From Candidatus Dormiibacterota bacterium (GTDB lineage Bacteria > Chloroflexota > Dormibacteria > Dormibacterales > Dormibacteraceae): 64,000 bases of DNA. A program made the translations under genes and the position numbers. The stretch is from assembly GCA_003169845.1 (NCBI GenBank), contig PNAG01000011.1, positions 29,042 through 93,041 on the forward strand, written 5' to 3'. Positions 37,473 through 46,970 of the stretch are shown one piece after another (position 1 is the first letter of the stretch; each line of letters opens with the position of its first letter). A model generated the notes under the pieces. It worked only from the letters and a program-made list of their open reading frames with translations, had not been told where the DNA came from and made no database searches.

Positions 37473-40289
37473 ATGAGCCGGCGATCGCGATTGTCGTCGA
37501 AGATCGTCCGGGTGGTTGTCGGGGCCGTGCTCCTGGTCGGAGTGGCGGTCCCGGCAACCCAGGCCAGGCTGGTCCAACCGGTGCTCGCCAACGTAAGCAC
37601 GGGCTGGACGATGTACCACTACGACAACGCCCACACGGGAAACGACGTAGGCGAGCCTGCGATGACAACCCTGCAGGGGTCGCCGATCCTGTCATCCGCG
37701 CTCGATGAGAATGTCCAGGCAGAGCCGCTCATCTATTCCGGCCTCGTCTTCGCGGCGACCGAAAACAACACCATTTACGCCTTCAACGAGTCGAGCGCCA
37801 CGCTGGCGCTGGTCTGGAAGCGCAACCTGGCGCCGCAGGTTCGCTACAACCCGTACCCGGCCCCGTTCTTTTGCGAAGGGAGCCACCTCGGCCTCACTGG
37901 TGTCGGCATCACGGGCACGCCTGTGATCGACCCGGTCGCCAAGGTCCTCTACGCAGTGGGCCTCACTCCTGACCTCGCGCAGCCGAGCGGAATGAAGTAC
38001 CAGCTGTACCGGGTGCGCATCCTCGACGGGAGCCTTCTCGGACCACCTGTCGATCTCGTTTTCCCTGATATCGATCCAAGGTCGGCCGGCCAGCGCAGCG
38101 CACTCAGCTTCGCGAACGGCAACGTGTACGTCTCGTTCGGGGGTCGGGCTGGAGACTGCAATCCGTATCACCCCATCGTCATCAGCGTGCCCGCCGCTGG
38201 CGGTTCGCCGACCGAGTGGGACGGCCAGAACCCAGCGTTTGGGCCTCCGTGCAGTACCAGCAGCTGCCAGGAGGCCGGAATCTGGGCCTCCGGTGGCATG
38301 GCCGTCGACGGCTCGGGCAACATCTTCCTGGCCACGGGCAACGGTCCGACGAACTGGAACTGCGCCCTCGGCTGGGACCAAGGCGACGCGGTGATCAAGC
38401 TTTCGCCCACGCTGCAGGAGCTCGACCATTTCGCACCGAGCACGTGGTGCACGATGCACCAGACGGACCAGGACATGGGGTCCATCGGTCCGATTCTGCT
38501 TTCCAACAACACGCTGTTCCAGTCGGCCAAGACGGGCCAGGGATGGATCCTCAGCACGACCAACCTCGGCAACACGATCAACGGATCCGTTGGAACTCAC
38601 ATCGCCGGCTGCCCGACTGCCGATGCCGCGTTCGGAAGCTCGGCATGGGATGGAACGAAGATCTACGTCCCGTGCGACGGGTATGGAGTTGTCGGCCTCA
38701 ACGCAGACACCGTCAACAAGACGTTCACGGAAGCATGGGTCACGCCGGGCGGCTACTCCCCTGGACCGCCGATCGTGGCGGGTGGATACGTTTGGGCGAC
38801 TGACCAGGGCGGAGGCACCCTGCACCGCATCAACCCGGCTGATGGAACTGAGACCACGTTCGCGATGGGAAGCGCGGCGCGCTTCAACACGCCGGCCGCC
38901 GACAGCGGCCGCATCTTCGTGGCGCAGAACAGCCCATCCGCGATTCGAGAGCTCAACTTCGGCACTGTCACCCCGCCTTCGCCTCCACTTCCGGTGCTGC
39001 GTGCGGCGCTTCCCGCGATGGCGAACCAGGCTTACGGCGGCTACACCACCTCGGCACTCATCCAGAACGCCGGTAGCGCGCCGGCACGAGTCGTCGTTCT
39101 CTATTTCGACCAGGCCGGCTTCGCGGTGGGCACCGGCGACGTCAACGCATCGTTGCCGGTAAACGCCACCTGGACGGTGAGGCAGGACAGCGGCAGCTCG
39201 TTCAGCGCCGGCGGTGCCGGCTCTGCGCTCATTTACAGCGACCAGCCGCTGGCTGCTTTTGTCAACGAGTCGGCCCCCGGTGGAGCCGATCAGAGCGGCT
39301 ACTCGGCGGTTCAGCTGCCCGGCGGTGCGGGGACGTCTCTCTTCGCGCCGGCTATCGCGAATGGTGCTTACGGCGGATACACCACCGGCATCGGATTGAT
39401 CAACCTGAGCTCCAGCGCGACGAACCTCACGGTGACCTATCGCGACAGCTCAGGCGCCCTCATCAAAACTCAGACGGTACCCAACCTGGCCGGCAACGCC
39501 TACGCCAGCCTGTACAGCGGCGACGCGGTGCTCGCTTTGCCGGCCGGATTCGCCGGCACGGCCACGATTGCGAGCTCGGCTGGCACGGTCGCCGCGATCG
39601 TCAACGAGACCGGGCCCGGCGGACAGTTCAGCTCCTACGACGCAGTCTCCGCGGGCGGCGCGAACCTCTACTCGCCTGTCGCGCTGAACAATTCAAACGG
39701 CGGCTACTACACCGGCATGGGAATCCAGAACACTACGGGCACCGCGGGCACGGTGACGATCAACTACTACGACACCACCGGTGCTGCAACGACGACGACC
39801 CATCCGATACCGGCCAACGGTTACCTCGGGGTGTACCAGGGGACTGACATCGCGATAGCAGGCGCGTACACGGCCAAGCTCACGAGCACCGTTGCGGTCG
39901 CGGCGATCGTGAACGAGGTAGCGCCATCGGCCACCAGCGCTAAACAGTCGAGCGCGTTCAACACGTTTGCGTCGGGCAGCGCGGCCCTTCACCTGCCGCT
40001 GGTCGAGAACGCGGGGTCTGATGGATGGAGCACCGGCGAAGGGATCATGAACGCGGGCACGGCGGCGGCCACTGTGACGGTGACCTACTACGACACCGCC
40101 ACGGGCGCCCAGGTCGGCTCGCCGCAGAGCAATCTGCTCCAACCGAACGCCTTTTGGGGCTTGTTCCAGCCGGCCGGAGGCCTGGCGGCGGGTATCCGCG
40201 CGACCGCCGTGGTCACGACCTCAGGCCAGGTCGCGGTGATCTGCAACGAAAGCAATGCCTCCACGTTCATGAGCTACTTGGGTGAGTAA
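37473..40289 (+). CDS. Secreted PQQ-like beta-propeller protein with YGGY module
   Basis: 'GWTMYHYDNAHTGNDVGEPAMTTLQGSPILSSALDENVQAEPLIYSGLVFAATENNTIYAFNESSATLALVWKRN' PQQ-like; module from about 38994; 7 nt after the previous stop. Confidence 0.87.
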   Translation: MSRRSRLSSKIVRVVVGAVLLVGVAVPATQARLVQPVLANVSTGWTMYHYDNAHTGNDVGEPAMTTLQGSPILSSALDENVQAEPLIYSGLVFAATENNTIYAFNESSATLALVWKRNLAPQVRYNPYPAPFFCEGSHLGLTGVGITGTPVIDPVAKVLYAVGLTPDLAQPSGMKYQLYRVRILDGSLLGPPVDLVFPDIDPRSAGQRSALSFANGNVYVSFGGRAGDCNPYHPIVISVPAAGGSPTEWDGQNPAFGPPCSTSSCQEAGIWASGGMAVDGSGNIFLATGNGPTNWNCALGWDQGDAVIKLSPTLQELDHFAPSTWCTMHQTDQDMGSIGPILLSNNTLFQSAKTGQGWILSTTNLGNTINGSVGTHIAGCPTADAAFGSSAWDGTKIYVPCDGYGVVGLNADTVNKTFTEAWVTPGGYSPGPPIVAGGYVWATDQGGGTLHRINPADGTETTFAMGSAARFNTPAADSGRIFVAQNSPSAIRELNFGTVTPPSPPLPVLRAALPAMANQAYGGYTTSALIQNAGSAPARVVVLYFDQAGFAVGTGDVNASLPVNATWTVRQDSGSSFSAGGAGSALIYSDQPLAAFVNESAPGGADQSGYSAVQLPGGAGTSLFAPAIANGAYGGYTTGIGLINLSSSATNLTVTYRDSSGALIKTQTVPNLAGNAYASLYSGDAVLALPAGFAGTATIASSAGTVAAIVNETGPGGQFSSYDAVSAGGANLYSPVALNNSNGGYYTGMGIQNTTGTAGTVTINYYDTTGAATTTTHPIPANGYLGVYQGTDIAIAGAYTAKLTSTVAVAAIVNEVAPSATSAKQSSAFNTFASGSAALHLPLVENAGSDGWSTGEGIMNAGTAAATVTVTYYDTATGAQVGSPQSNLLQPNAFWGLFQPAGGLAAGIRATAVVTTSGQVAVICNESNASTFMSYLGE
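38994..40289 (+). repeat. YGGY module, copy 2
   Basis: AALPAMANQAYGGYTTSALIQN ... ENAGSDGWSTGEGIMN ... FMSYLGE. Confidence 0.88.
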
Positions 40290-40314
40290 CTGATCTAAGT
40301 CCATGGCGCTCGCC

Positions 40315-40797
40315 TCAGGCGGCCTGGAACACGAGCTGGAAGTCAGCCTCCACGAGCTCGCGACGCTCGACCCTCACCGTTTGTGGGGCCCCTAACAAAG
40401 CCAGGCTCTGCGGCTGAACAACTCGCACCGTGTAGGTGCCAGCCGTGACGCGGGCCGAATAGTGGCCGCTGGCGTCGGTGATCACGCTCGTCACGCTTCG
40501 GCTGCCGGCGTCCAGCTCAACCTGCGCGCCGGCAACGGGCCGGAAAATGCACGGTCGGGGAGGGCCCAGCGGCGGGGGGCCGCCACACGCGAGGAGCTGC
40601 ACGGTGCCCACCACAGTGCCGGTCTTGCCTATCGCCTTTGCGTGCTCCGAACCGTGTTGACCCTGGTACGTGAGGTCGTTGACGAAACTCGCCATCGCAA
40701 CGCTGGGAAGGGCAACCATCGAGCCCACCACGATGGAACCCGCCGCAGCCAACGGCAAAGCGTGGCGGCGGAGATTGAGTGGCAAGCTACTGGCCAA
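40315..40797 (-). CDS. Secreted carboxypeptidase-regulatory/Cna-B-like single-domain protein
   Basis: Signal-like N-terminus; 'PVAGAQVELDAGSRSVTSVITDASGHYSARVTAGTYTVRVV'; TTG start inside the end of the upstream ORF. Confidence 0.7.
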   Translation of the reverse strand: MASSLPLNLRRHALPLAAAGSIVVGSMVALPSVAMASFVNDLTYQGQHGSEHAKAIGKTGTVVGTVQLLACGGPPPLGPPRPCIFRPVAGAQVELDAGSRSVTSVITDASGHYSARVTAGTYTVRVVQPQSLALLGAPQTVRVERRELVEADFQLVFQAA

Positions 40798-42083
40798 CGT
40801 AGCTCATGAATGACGTGCCGTTGGACTCGTTGCAGATCACTGCTACCTGTCCGCCGCTCGTGGTCACGACCGCGCTCGCACGAACTCCGGTCGGCAGCCC
40901 GCCCGCCGGTTGATAAAGGCCCCAGAACGCGTTTGGCTGCAGGGACAGGCTCTGTGGCGTACCGACGGCCGCTCCGCTCACGGTGTCGTAATAGGTGACG
41001 GTGACAATCGTTGCCGTCGAGCCGGTGTTCATGATCCCTTCGCCGGTGCTCCAGCCGTCGCTGCCGGCGCTTTCAACCAGCGGCAGGTGCAGGGTCGCGC
41101 TGCCCGAGGCAAACGTGTTGTAGGCGGTGGACTGCTGGGCGCTGGTGGTCGAGGGCGCCACCTCGTTGACGATCGCCGCGATGGCGACCGAGGCCGTGAT
41201 CCTGGCTGTGTAAGCCCCGTCGGCGGCGATGTCGGTGCCCTGGTAGACGCCGAGGTAGCCGTTGGCCGCGATCGACGCGGTGCTCGTGGTCGCGGCGCCG
41301 TTCGAGTCGTAGTAGTTGATCGTCACGGTGCCGGCGGTGCCGGTCGTGTTCTGGATGCCCATGCCGGTGTTGTATCCGCCGTACGCGTTTCGCAGGGCGG
41401 CGGGGGCAAACAGGCTCGTGCTGCCCGACGGCACCGCGTCGTACGAGCTGAACTGGCCGCCCGGCCCTGTCTCGTTGACGACCGCGGCAAGAGCGCCCGC
41501 AGAGCTCGTTATGGTCGCCGTGCCGGCGAATCCGCTGGGCAGAGCAAGCGCGGCGTCTCCGCTGAACAAGCCCAGATACGCGCCAGCAGCGACTCCCGGT
41601 GTCGTCTGGGATTTGACGATGGATCCCGAGCCGTCGCGGTACGTAACCGTGACGTTGGCGGCCGCGGCGCTGACGTTGACCAGCCCGATCCCGGTGGTGT
41701 AGCCGCCATACGCGTTGTTCACGATCGTTGGCGCAAAGAGCGTGGTCCCGCCGCCGCTCGGAAGGCTGATGGACGTGTAGCTGGTGGCGTCGCCGCCGCC
41801 GGGCGCGAACTCATTGACGAAAGCCGCGACCGGCTGGTTCGAAAAGACCACGGCCGACCCGGCCTGGCCGGAAGAAAAACCGTGGCCGTTATCCTGGCGG
41901 ACCGTCCAGGTTGCGTTGGCGGGCAGGGACGCGATCGCGTCACCGCTTCCTACCGAGCTTCCACTGCTGCCGGAGTAGGCGATGGAAACCGCTGCTGATC
42001 CACTGCCGGCATTCTGGATCTCAGTGACGGTCGTGTAGCCGCCGTACGCCGCATCCGCCATCGCGGGCAAGACCGCGACGGCG
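40787..42083 (-). repeat. YGGY module, copy 3
   Basis: VLPAMADAAYGGYTTVTEIQN ... FMSYVGQ*. Confidence 0.88.
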
Positions 42084-43057
42084 GAGAGGATGATGATGGA
42101 ATTGCTCGGCCCGGACGGTGCACTTGAGCCCGCCGAGTTGGTGGTCACGACCGAAAACGTGTAGGTGCCGGACGGCAGTCCGGTCAGAGTGGCCGAGGTC
42201 GTGCCGGGACCCGTAGTCACCGAATAGTTGCCCGGACTGGATGTAACCGTGTAGCTGGTGATCGGGGCTCCGCCGGTGCAGACGGGCGCGCTCCAGCTGA
42301 CACGAGCAGATGAGCCTCCCGCGGTTGCCGTGACGCTTGACGGTGGATCGGGCGCTGTGAAGAGCGCCGTCGGAGCGGGCAGGGCGAACGGGCTCGCCGC
42401 ATCACCAGACTGCGTCGCAAGCGAGGCAGTTCTGAAAGGAGGCGCGTCGGACGATCGGATCAGCTCGAAGCTCGCGCTCGCCGGGCTCGGACCAAGATCC
42501 CCGTTTTGAGTATTGACGAATGTGAAGTCGGTATCGACCACGGTTCCCGAGCAGTTGCGAAAGGTGAAGACGACCTCGACGAAAGTGTCCGTGGTCGTGT
42601 TGTTGTTGGTGACGGTCCCCACGACGTGTTGGAAACCCCCGCTATCCGTGAACACGTTGGTCACCTGGGTGTTGAAGTTGTGATTCACGGGGTCCAGCGC
42701 CGGCGACACCTGAACACCTGTGATGGCGTAATGGTCGTAGCCGGCCGGGGGCGTGAAGATATCGGTAAAGCCTGAGCGCTCGCCTGGCGCAAGAACATTC
42801 AGCTCCGTAAATGTGAAATCGGTGCTCAGCAACGTGTTGCTGGAGTTGTAGAAGTTGAAGTCGATCTCGACGAACTCGGCGTTCTCGGTGCCCGAATTCT
42901 GCACCTCGCCCACGATGTGCTCAAAACCACCCGCATCGGGACCCCAGCTGCTGTTCGTTAGAACTATCACGCTGACCGATGCGCTCACTGGCGCGGGGAT
43001 CGCCAGGATCGGCGTCAACATTGCGACGATCACCAGGGCCTGTGTGCGTCTCCTCAA
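40787..43057 (-). CDS. Secreted fn3-containing protein with YGGY module
   Basis: TTG start at 43057 after AAAGGAG (ORF opens at 43102); fn3 'PDPPSSVTATAGGSSARVSWSAPVCTGGAPITSYTVTSSPG'; two FxLYD-like segments; module 40787..~42083. Confidence 0.85.
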   Translation of the reverse strand: MRRRTQALVIVAMLTPILAIPAPVSASVSVIVLTNSSWGPDAGGFEHIVGEVQNSGTENAEFVEIDFNFYNSSNTLLSTDFTFTELNVLAPGERSGFTDIFTPPAGYDHYAITGVQVSPALDPVNHNFNTQVTNVFTDSGGFQHVVGTVTNNNTTTDTFVEVVFTFRNCSGTVVDTDFTFVNTQNGDLGPSPASASFELIRSSDAPPFRTASLATQSGDAASPFALPAPTALFTAPDPPSSVTATAGGSSARVSWSAPVCTGGAPITSYTVTSSPGNYSVTTGPGTTSATLTGLPSGTYTFSVVTTNSAGSSAPSGPSNSIIILSAVAVLPAMADAAYGGYTTVTEIQNAGSGSAAVSIAYSGSSGSSVGSGDAIASLPANATWTVRQDNGHGFSSGQAGSAVVFSNQPVAAFVNEFAPGGGDATSYTSISLPSGGGTTLFAPTIVNNAYGGYTTGIGLVNVSAAAANVTVTYRDGSGSIVKSQTTPGVAAGAYLGLFSGDAALALPSGFAGTATITSSAGALAAVVNETGPGGQFSSYDAVPSGSTSLFAPAALRNAYGGYNTGMGIQNTTGTAGTVTINYYDSNGAATTSTASIAANGYLGVYQGTDIAADGAYTARITASVAIAAIVNEVAPSTTSAQQSTAYNTFASGSATLHLPLVESAGSDGWSTGEGIMNTGSTATIVTVTYYDTVSGAAVGTPQSLSLQPNAFWGLYQPAGGLPTGVRASAVVTTSGGQVAVICNESNGTSFMSYVGQ

Positions 43058-43088
43058 CTTTCTCTCACTCCTTTCCGCGCCTCCGAAT

Positions 43089-44380
43089 TCATTGGCCGCC
43101 ATAGCTCATGAAGCTTGTCGCGTTGGACTCGTTGCAGATCACCGCGACCTGCCCACCGCTCGTGGTCACGACGGCGCTGGCACGAACTCCGTTCGGCAGC
43201 CCGCCCGCCGGCTGATACAGACCCCAGAAGGCGTTTGACTGTAGGGACTGGCTCTGTGGCGTACCGACTGCCGCTCCACTTGCGGTGTCGTAATAGGTGA
43301 CGGTCACCGTGGTCGCCGTCGAGCCCGTGTTCATGATCCCTTCGCCGGTGCTCCAGCCATCGCTGCCTGCGCTCTCGACAAGCGGCAGGTGCAGGGTCGC
43401 GCTGCCCGAGGCAAACGTGTTGTAGGCGGTGGACTGCTGGGCGCTCGTGGTCGAGAGCGCCACCTCGTTCACGATCGCGGCGATGGCGATCGAGGCCGTG
43501 ATCTTGGCTGTGTAAGCCCCGTCGGCGGCGATGTCGGTGCCCTGGTAGACGCCGAGGTAGCCGTTGGCCGCGATCGGCCAAGTTGTCATGGTTGCGGTCC
43601 CGGTGGAGTCGTAGTAGTTGATCGTCACCGTGCCGGCTGTCCCGGTCGTGTTCTGGATGCCCATCCCGGTGTTGTATCCGCCGAAGGCGTTTCGCAGTGC
43701 GGCGGGCGCAAACAGGGCCGAGCTGCCCGCGGGCACGGCATCGTAGGAGCTGAACTGGCCGCCGGGACCTGTCTCATTCACCACCGCGGCTAAAGCGCCG
43801 GCGGAGCTGGTGATGGTCGCCGTGCCGGCGAATCCGTTGGGGAGTGATGCGGCGCCGCTGTACAAACCTTGATACGCGCCCGCGGCGACTCCGCTCAATG
43901 TCTGGGCTTGAACGATGGAGCCGCTGCCGTCGCGATACGTGACGGTGATGTCGGCAGATGCGGCGCTGACGTTGACGAGTCCGATCCCGGTGGTGTAGCC
44001 GCCGTACGCGTTGTTGGCGATGGCGGGCGCATACAGTGCCGTGCCGGATCCAACGGAAGGAATGATCCCTGTGTAGCTGGTCGCATCTCCGCCACCTGGA
44101 GCAAACTCGTTAGCGAACGATGCGAGCGGCTGATTCGAGTAGACCACGGCCGACCCGGCCTGTCCAGCCGCAAGACCGTGCCCATTGTCCTGACGCACCG
44201 TCCACGTGCCGTTGACGGGAAGGTTTGCGGTCCCGTCGCCGCTGCCGACGGCAGCGCCGCCAGAGTCGAAATACCGAACCAGGACCCCAGCCGGCCCGCT
44301 GCCAACGTTCTGGATCTCGGTCACCGTCGTGTAGCCGCCGTAGGCCGCGTTCGCCATGGCCGGCAGCGCCACCGCCACCG
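43089..44380 (-). repeat. YGGY module, copy 4
   Basis: ALPAMANAAYGGYTTVTEIQN ... FMSYGGQ*. Confidence 0.88.
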
Positions 44381-45371
44381 ACGGGAGTGGGAGCTGAAGC
44401 CGGCCGATGTTGTTGGCGCTGGACTCCGTGAACCAGACGTTGCCGTCAGGCCCCGTGGCGATCCCGTTGGGATTGCTGCCCGCCGTGGCGATCGAGTATT
44501 CCGTGACGGCGCCGGCCTGCGTCATGCTGCCGATCCTATTGCCGGCGGATTCGGTGAACCAGACGTTGCCGTCAGCCCCGCTTGAAATGCCAAGGGGGCT
44601 GACGCCCGTCGGAGTCGGATACTCCGTAATCGCACCGGCGGGCGTGATCTTTCCGATTTTGTTGCCGTTGAACTCCGCGAACCACAGGTTGCCGTCTGGA
44701 CCGCTGGTGATCTCCTGCGTAAAGCTGGAGGCGGTCGGGATGGTGTATTCGGTGATTGCGCCTGCCGGCGTGACCACGCCGATCTTGTTGCTGTCGCCCT
44801 CAACGAACCAGAGGTTGCCGTCGGGGCCGGCAGTGATGCCGCTGAGGCCGCTGCCGGAAGTCGGAACGGAGTACTCCGTCAGCGCACCCGCGGTTGTCAT
44901 CACGCCGATCTTGTCGGTGTTGTTCTCGGTGAACCAGAGATTTCCGTCGGGGCCTGACGTGATACCGGTGGGGACGCTGTTGGGAACGGAGAACGCGGTG
45001 AAGACGCCCGCGGGAGTGAGGCGGCCGATGTTGTCGTCAATACCGGTGGTGGTGACTTCGGTAAACCAGAGATTGCCGTCGGACCCGGTCGTGATGGCGG
45101 AGGGATTACCGCCGGCCGTTGGTATCGCGAACTCCGTGATCACGCCGCTGGGCGTCAACCTTCCGATCTGATTGGACCTCTGCTCTGTGAACCACAGGTT
45201 GCCGTCCGGTCCGTCAGTGATCGCGTTGGGACCGCTCATAGCGGTTGGGACCGCGAACTCAGTGATGTCGCCGGAGGACGCCTGGATCGCGGTGGGGTTG
45301 GCGGCGAACACCGCCGCCGCAACCACCACCGCAAGTGCGAGGGCAAGGTATCCGCGTTTCAACGACGTCAC
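43089..45371 (-). CDS. Secreted Vgb-like (virginiamycin B lyase-like) seven-bladed propeller with YGGY module
   Basis: Seven 'ITEFxIPTAxxxPxxITxGPDGNLWFTExxxNxIGRLTPAG' units; GTG start overlaps upstream MT stop by 4 nt; module 43089..~44380. Confidence 0.9.
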   Translation of the reverse strand: MTSLKRGYLALALAVVVAAAVFAANPTAIQASSGDITEFAVPTAMSGPNAITDGPDGNLWFTEQRSNQIGRLTPSGVITEFAIPTAGGNPSAITTGSDGNLWFTEVTTTGIDDNIGRLTPAGVFTAFSVPNSVPTGITSGPDGNLWFTENNTDKIGVMTTAGALTEYSVPTSGSGLSGITAGPDGNLWFVEGDSNKIGVVTPAGAITEYTIPTASSFTQEITSGPDGNLWFAEFNGNKIGKITPAGAITEYPTPTGVSPLGISSGADGNVWFTESAGNRIGSMTQAGAVTEYSIATAGSNPNGIATGPDGNVWFTESSANNIGRLQLPLPSVAVALPAMANAAYGGYTTVTEIQNVGSGPAGVLVRYFDSGGAAVGSGDGTANLPVNGTWTVRQDNGHGLAAGQAGSAVVYSNQPLASFANEFAPGGGDATSYTGIIPSVGSGTALYAPAIANNAYGGYTTGIGLVNVSAASADITVTYRDGSGSIVQAQTLSGVAAGAYQGLYSGAASLPNGFAGTATITSSAGALAAVVNETGPGGQFSSYDAVPAGSSALFAPAALRNAFGGYNTGMGIQNTTGTAGTVTINYYDSTGTATMTTWPIAANGYLGVYQGTDIAADGAYTAKITASIAIAAIVNEVALSTTSAQQSTAYNTFASGSATLHLPLVESAGSDGWSTGEGIMNTGSTATTVTVTYYDTASGAAVGTPQSQSLQSNAFWGLYQPAGGLPNGVRASAVVTTSGGQVAVICNESNATSFMSYGGQ

Positions 45372-46138
45372 GGTGACGTCCGGGCCAAAAAGAGGATCGA
45401 AACTCCGAAAGGCAGAGTGGTCCGGGAGGCGAGAGGGGCCTCGCTTTCAAACAGGGCGCGAAGCATGAAATTGACCGAGTCGGGAGGGAGATCGATCTCA
45501 TGGTTCTCACGCGGGAAGCCTGTCAGCCGGCCGGCCGCGACGGCTGGAAACAGCCAGGTATTGAAATAGGACGCGTGAAGCCGGGTCAGGCCTGCTGCCT
45601 TCATGACCCGCTCCAACCCGCGAAGCCGGTAGCGGCGGCGGTGGCCGGCGACGTTGTCCATCTGGCCCCAGAGCATCCGGTAGGCGGGCACCGTCACCAT
45701 CACGACTCCTCCCGGTCGCAGAGCTGTCGCCAGGCGTCTCAGCTCGCCCACGTCATCGTCGATGTGCTCGATGACATCGAAGGCGCACACGGCGTCGAAG
45801 CCTGTCGGGAGCGGATCGGAGCTCTGCATGAGATGCACGGTGAGGCCCCGCCGGCGAGCTACCTCGAGCGCGGGCGCAGAGAAATCCACGCCGACCACGT
45901 CATAGACGCGCGCGAGCTCGACGGTCAAGCCGCCGGCGCCACAACCGAAGTCGAGGAGACGGCTTCCTGGCGGGACAAACCGGCGCAGGTTGGCAAGAAT
46001 GACGGCTCGGCGGCCCGCGAACCACCAGTGAGAACGTTCGATCTCATCGAGCTGAGAACCATACTGTTCGACCGCGCGCGTCCACAGGTGGTCCTCGAAA
46101 GCGGGATCGTCGGGCATGGGGGCCAAGCTTACGGTCAT
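45368..46138 (-). CDS. SAM-dependent methyltransferase (class I)
   Basis: 'RLLDFGCGAGGLTVELARVYDVVGVDFSAPALEVARRRG...FDAVCAFDVIEHIDDDVGELRRLATALRPGGVVMVTVPAY'. Confidence 0.9.
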   Translation of the reverse strand: MTVSLAPMPDDPAFEDHLWTRAVEQYGSQLDEIERSHWWFAGRRAVILANLRRFVPPGSRLLDFGCGAGGLTVELARVYDVVGVDFSAPALEVARRRGLTVHLMQSSDPLPTGFDAVCAFDVIEHIDDDVGELRRLATALRPGGVVMVTVPAYRMLWGQMDNVAGHRRRYRLRGLERVMKAAGLTRLHASYFNTWLFPAVAAGRLTGFPRENHEIDLPPDSVNFMLRALFESEAPLASRTTLPFGVSILFLARTSP

Positions 46139-46970
46139 GTATGCTCAGCCCGACTTGGAAGATCGCCAGGTCAGTCCGAAGCTCTACACGCGGGAGTACT
46201 ACAGCCATGTGCAGGGCTTCCAGGACTGGGACGCCACACACGGCCGCAGACTTCCGCCCCGCCTGGCGCGAGCCGTCCGCCTGGCGCGAATCCGCCCAGG
46301 CCAGCGGTGTCTCGACATCGGAACGGGGCGGGGCGAGGTCGTCTTTCACGCCGCGATGGCCGGCGCCGAAGCGGTGGGAATCGACTACTCGGACAGTTCC
46401 CTCGACATCGCTCGCGAGGCGCTTGGCTCATATCCAGATGAAGTACGAAAGCGCTGCACCTTCGCTGCCATGGATTCGCGCAAGCTTGCGTACGAAGATG
46501 CGCATTTCGACCGCATCTTCATGCTCGATCTCGTCGAGCACCTGTATCCAGAGGGTTTGGCGCAGACACTCGTCGAGGCGCACCGGGTACTCAAGCCAGG
46601 CGGACTGTTGATCGTGCACACGGAGCCGAATCGAAACTACGCGGCGCTCGCCGTACGAGCTTTCGAATCTCCGCGTTTGGGCCGTCTGGTCCGGCCCCTT
46701 ACACGGGCTTTGACGGGTTCGCCCGTACCCTTCAGCCCCTACCGCCAGGCGATGCACGTCAACGAGCAGAGCCCCGACTCGCTGGCAGCAGTCCTGAAGC
46801 AATCAGGCTTCCGAGCCCGAGTCTGGAGCAGCGGGATCTACGGCTTCGAAGAGCTGCGCGAGTGGCGGTCGGTGCTGAAACGGGTCGCATTGAGTGGCTG
46901 GCCCCTGACGTCGATCGGTCCGCTGGCGAAAACTTTCGGCATCAATGTCTGGGCGGTTGCCGAGCGATGA
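46137..46970 (+). CDS. SAM-dependent methyltransferase (class I)
   Basis: 'RCLDIGTGRGEVVFHAAMAGAEAVGIDYSDSSLDIAREAL...FDRIFMLDLVEHLYPEGLAQTLVEAHRVLKPGGLLIVHTEPN'; start 46137 or 46116. Confidence 0.9.
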   Translation: MYAQPDLEDRQVSPKLYTREYYSHVQGFQDWDATHGRRLPPRLARAVRLARIRPGQRCLDIGTGRGEVVFHAAMAGAEAVGIDYSDSSLDIAREALGSYPDEVRKRCTFAAMDSRKLAYEDAHFDRIFMLDLVEHLYPEGLAQTLVEAHRVLKPGGLLIVHTEPNRNYAALAVRAFESPRLGRLVRPLTRALTGSPVPFSPYRQAMHVNEQSPDSLAAVLKQSGFRARVWSSGIYGFEELREWRSVLKRVALSGWPLTSIGPLAKTFGINVWAVAER

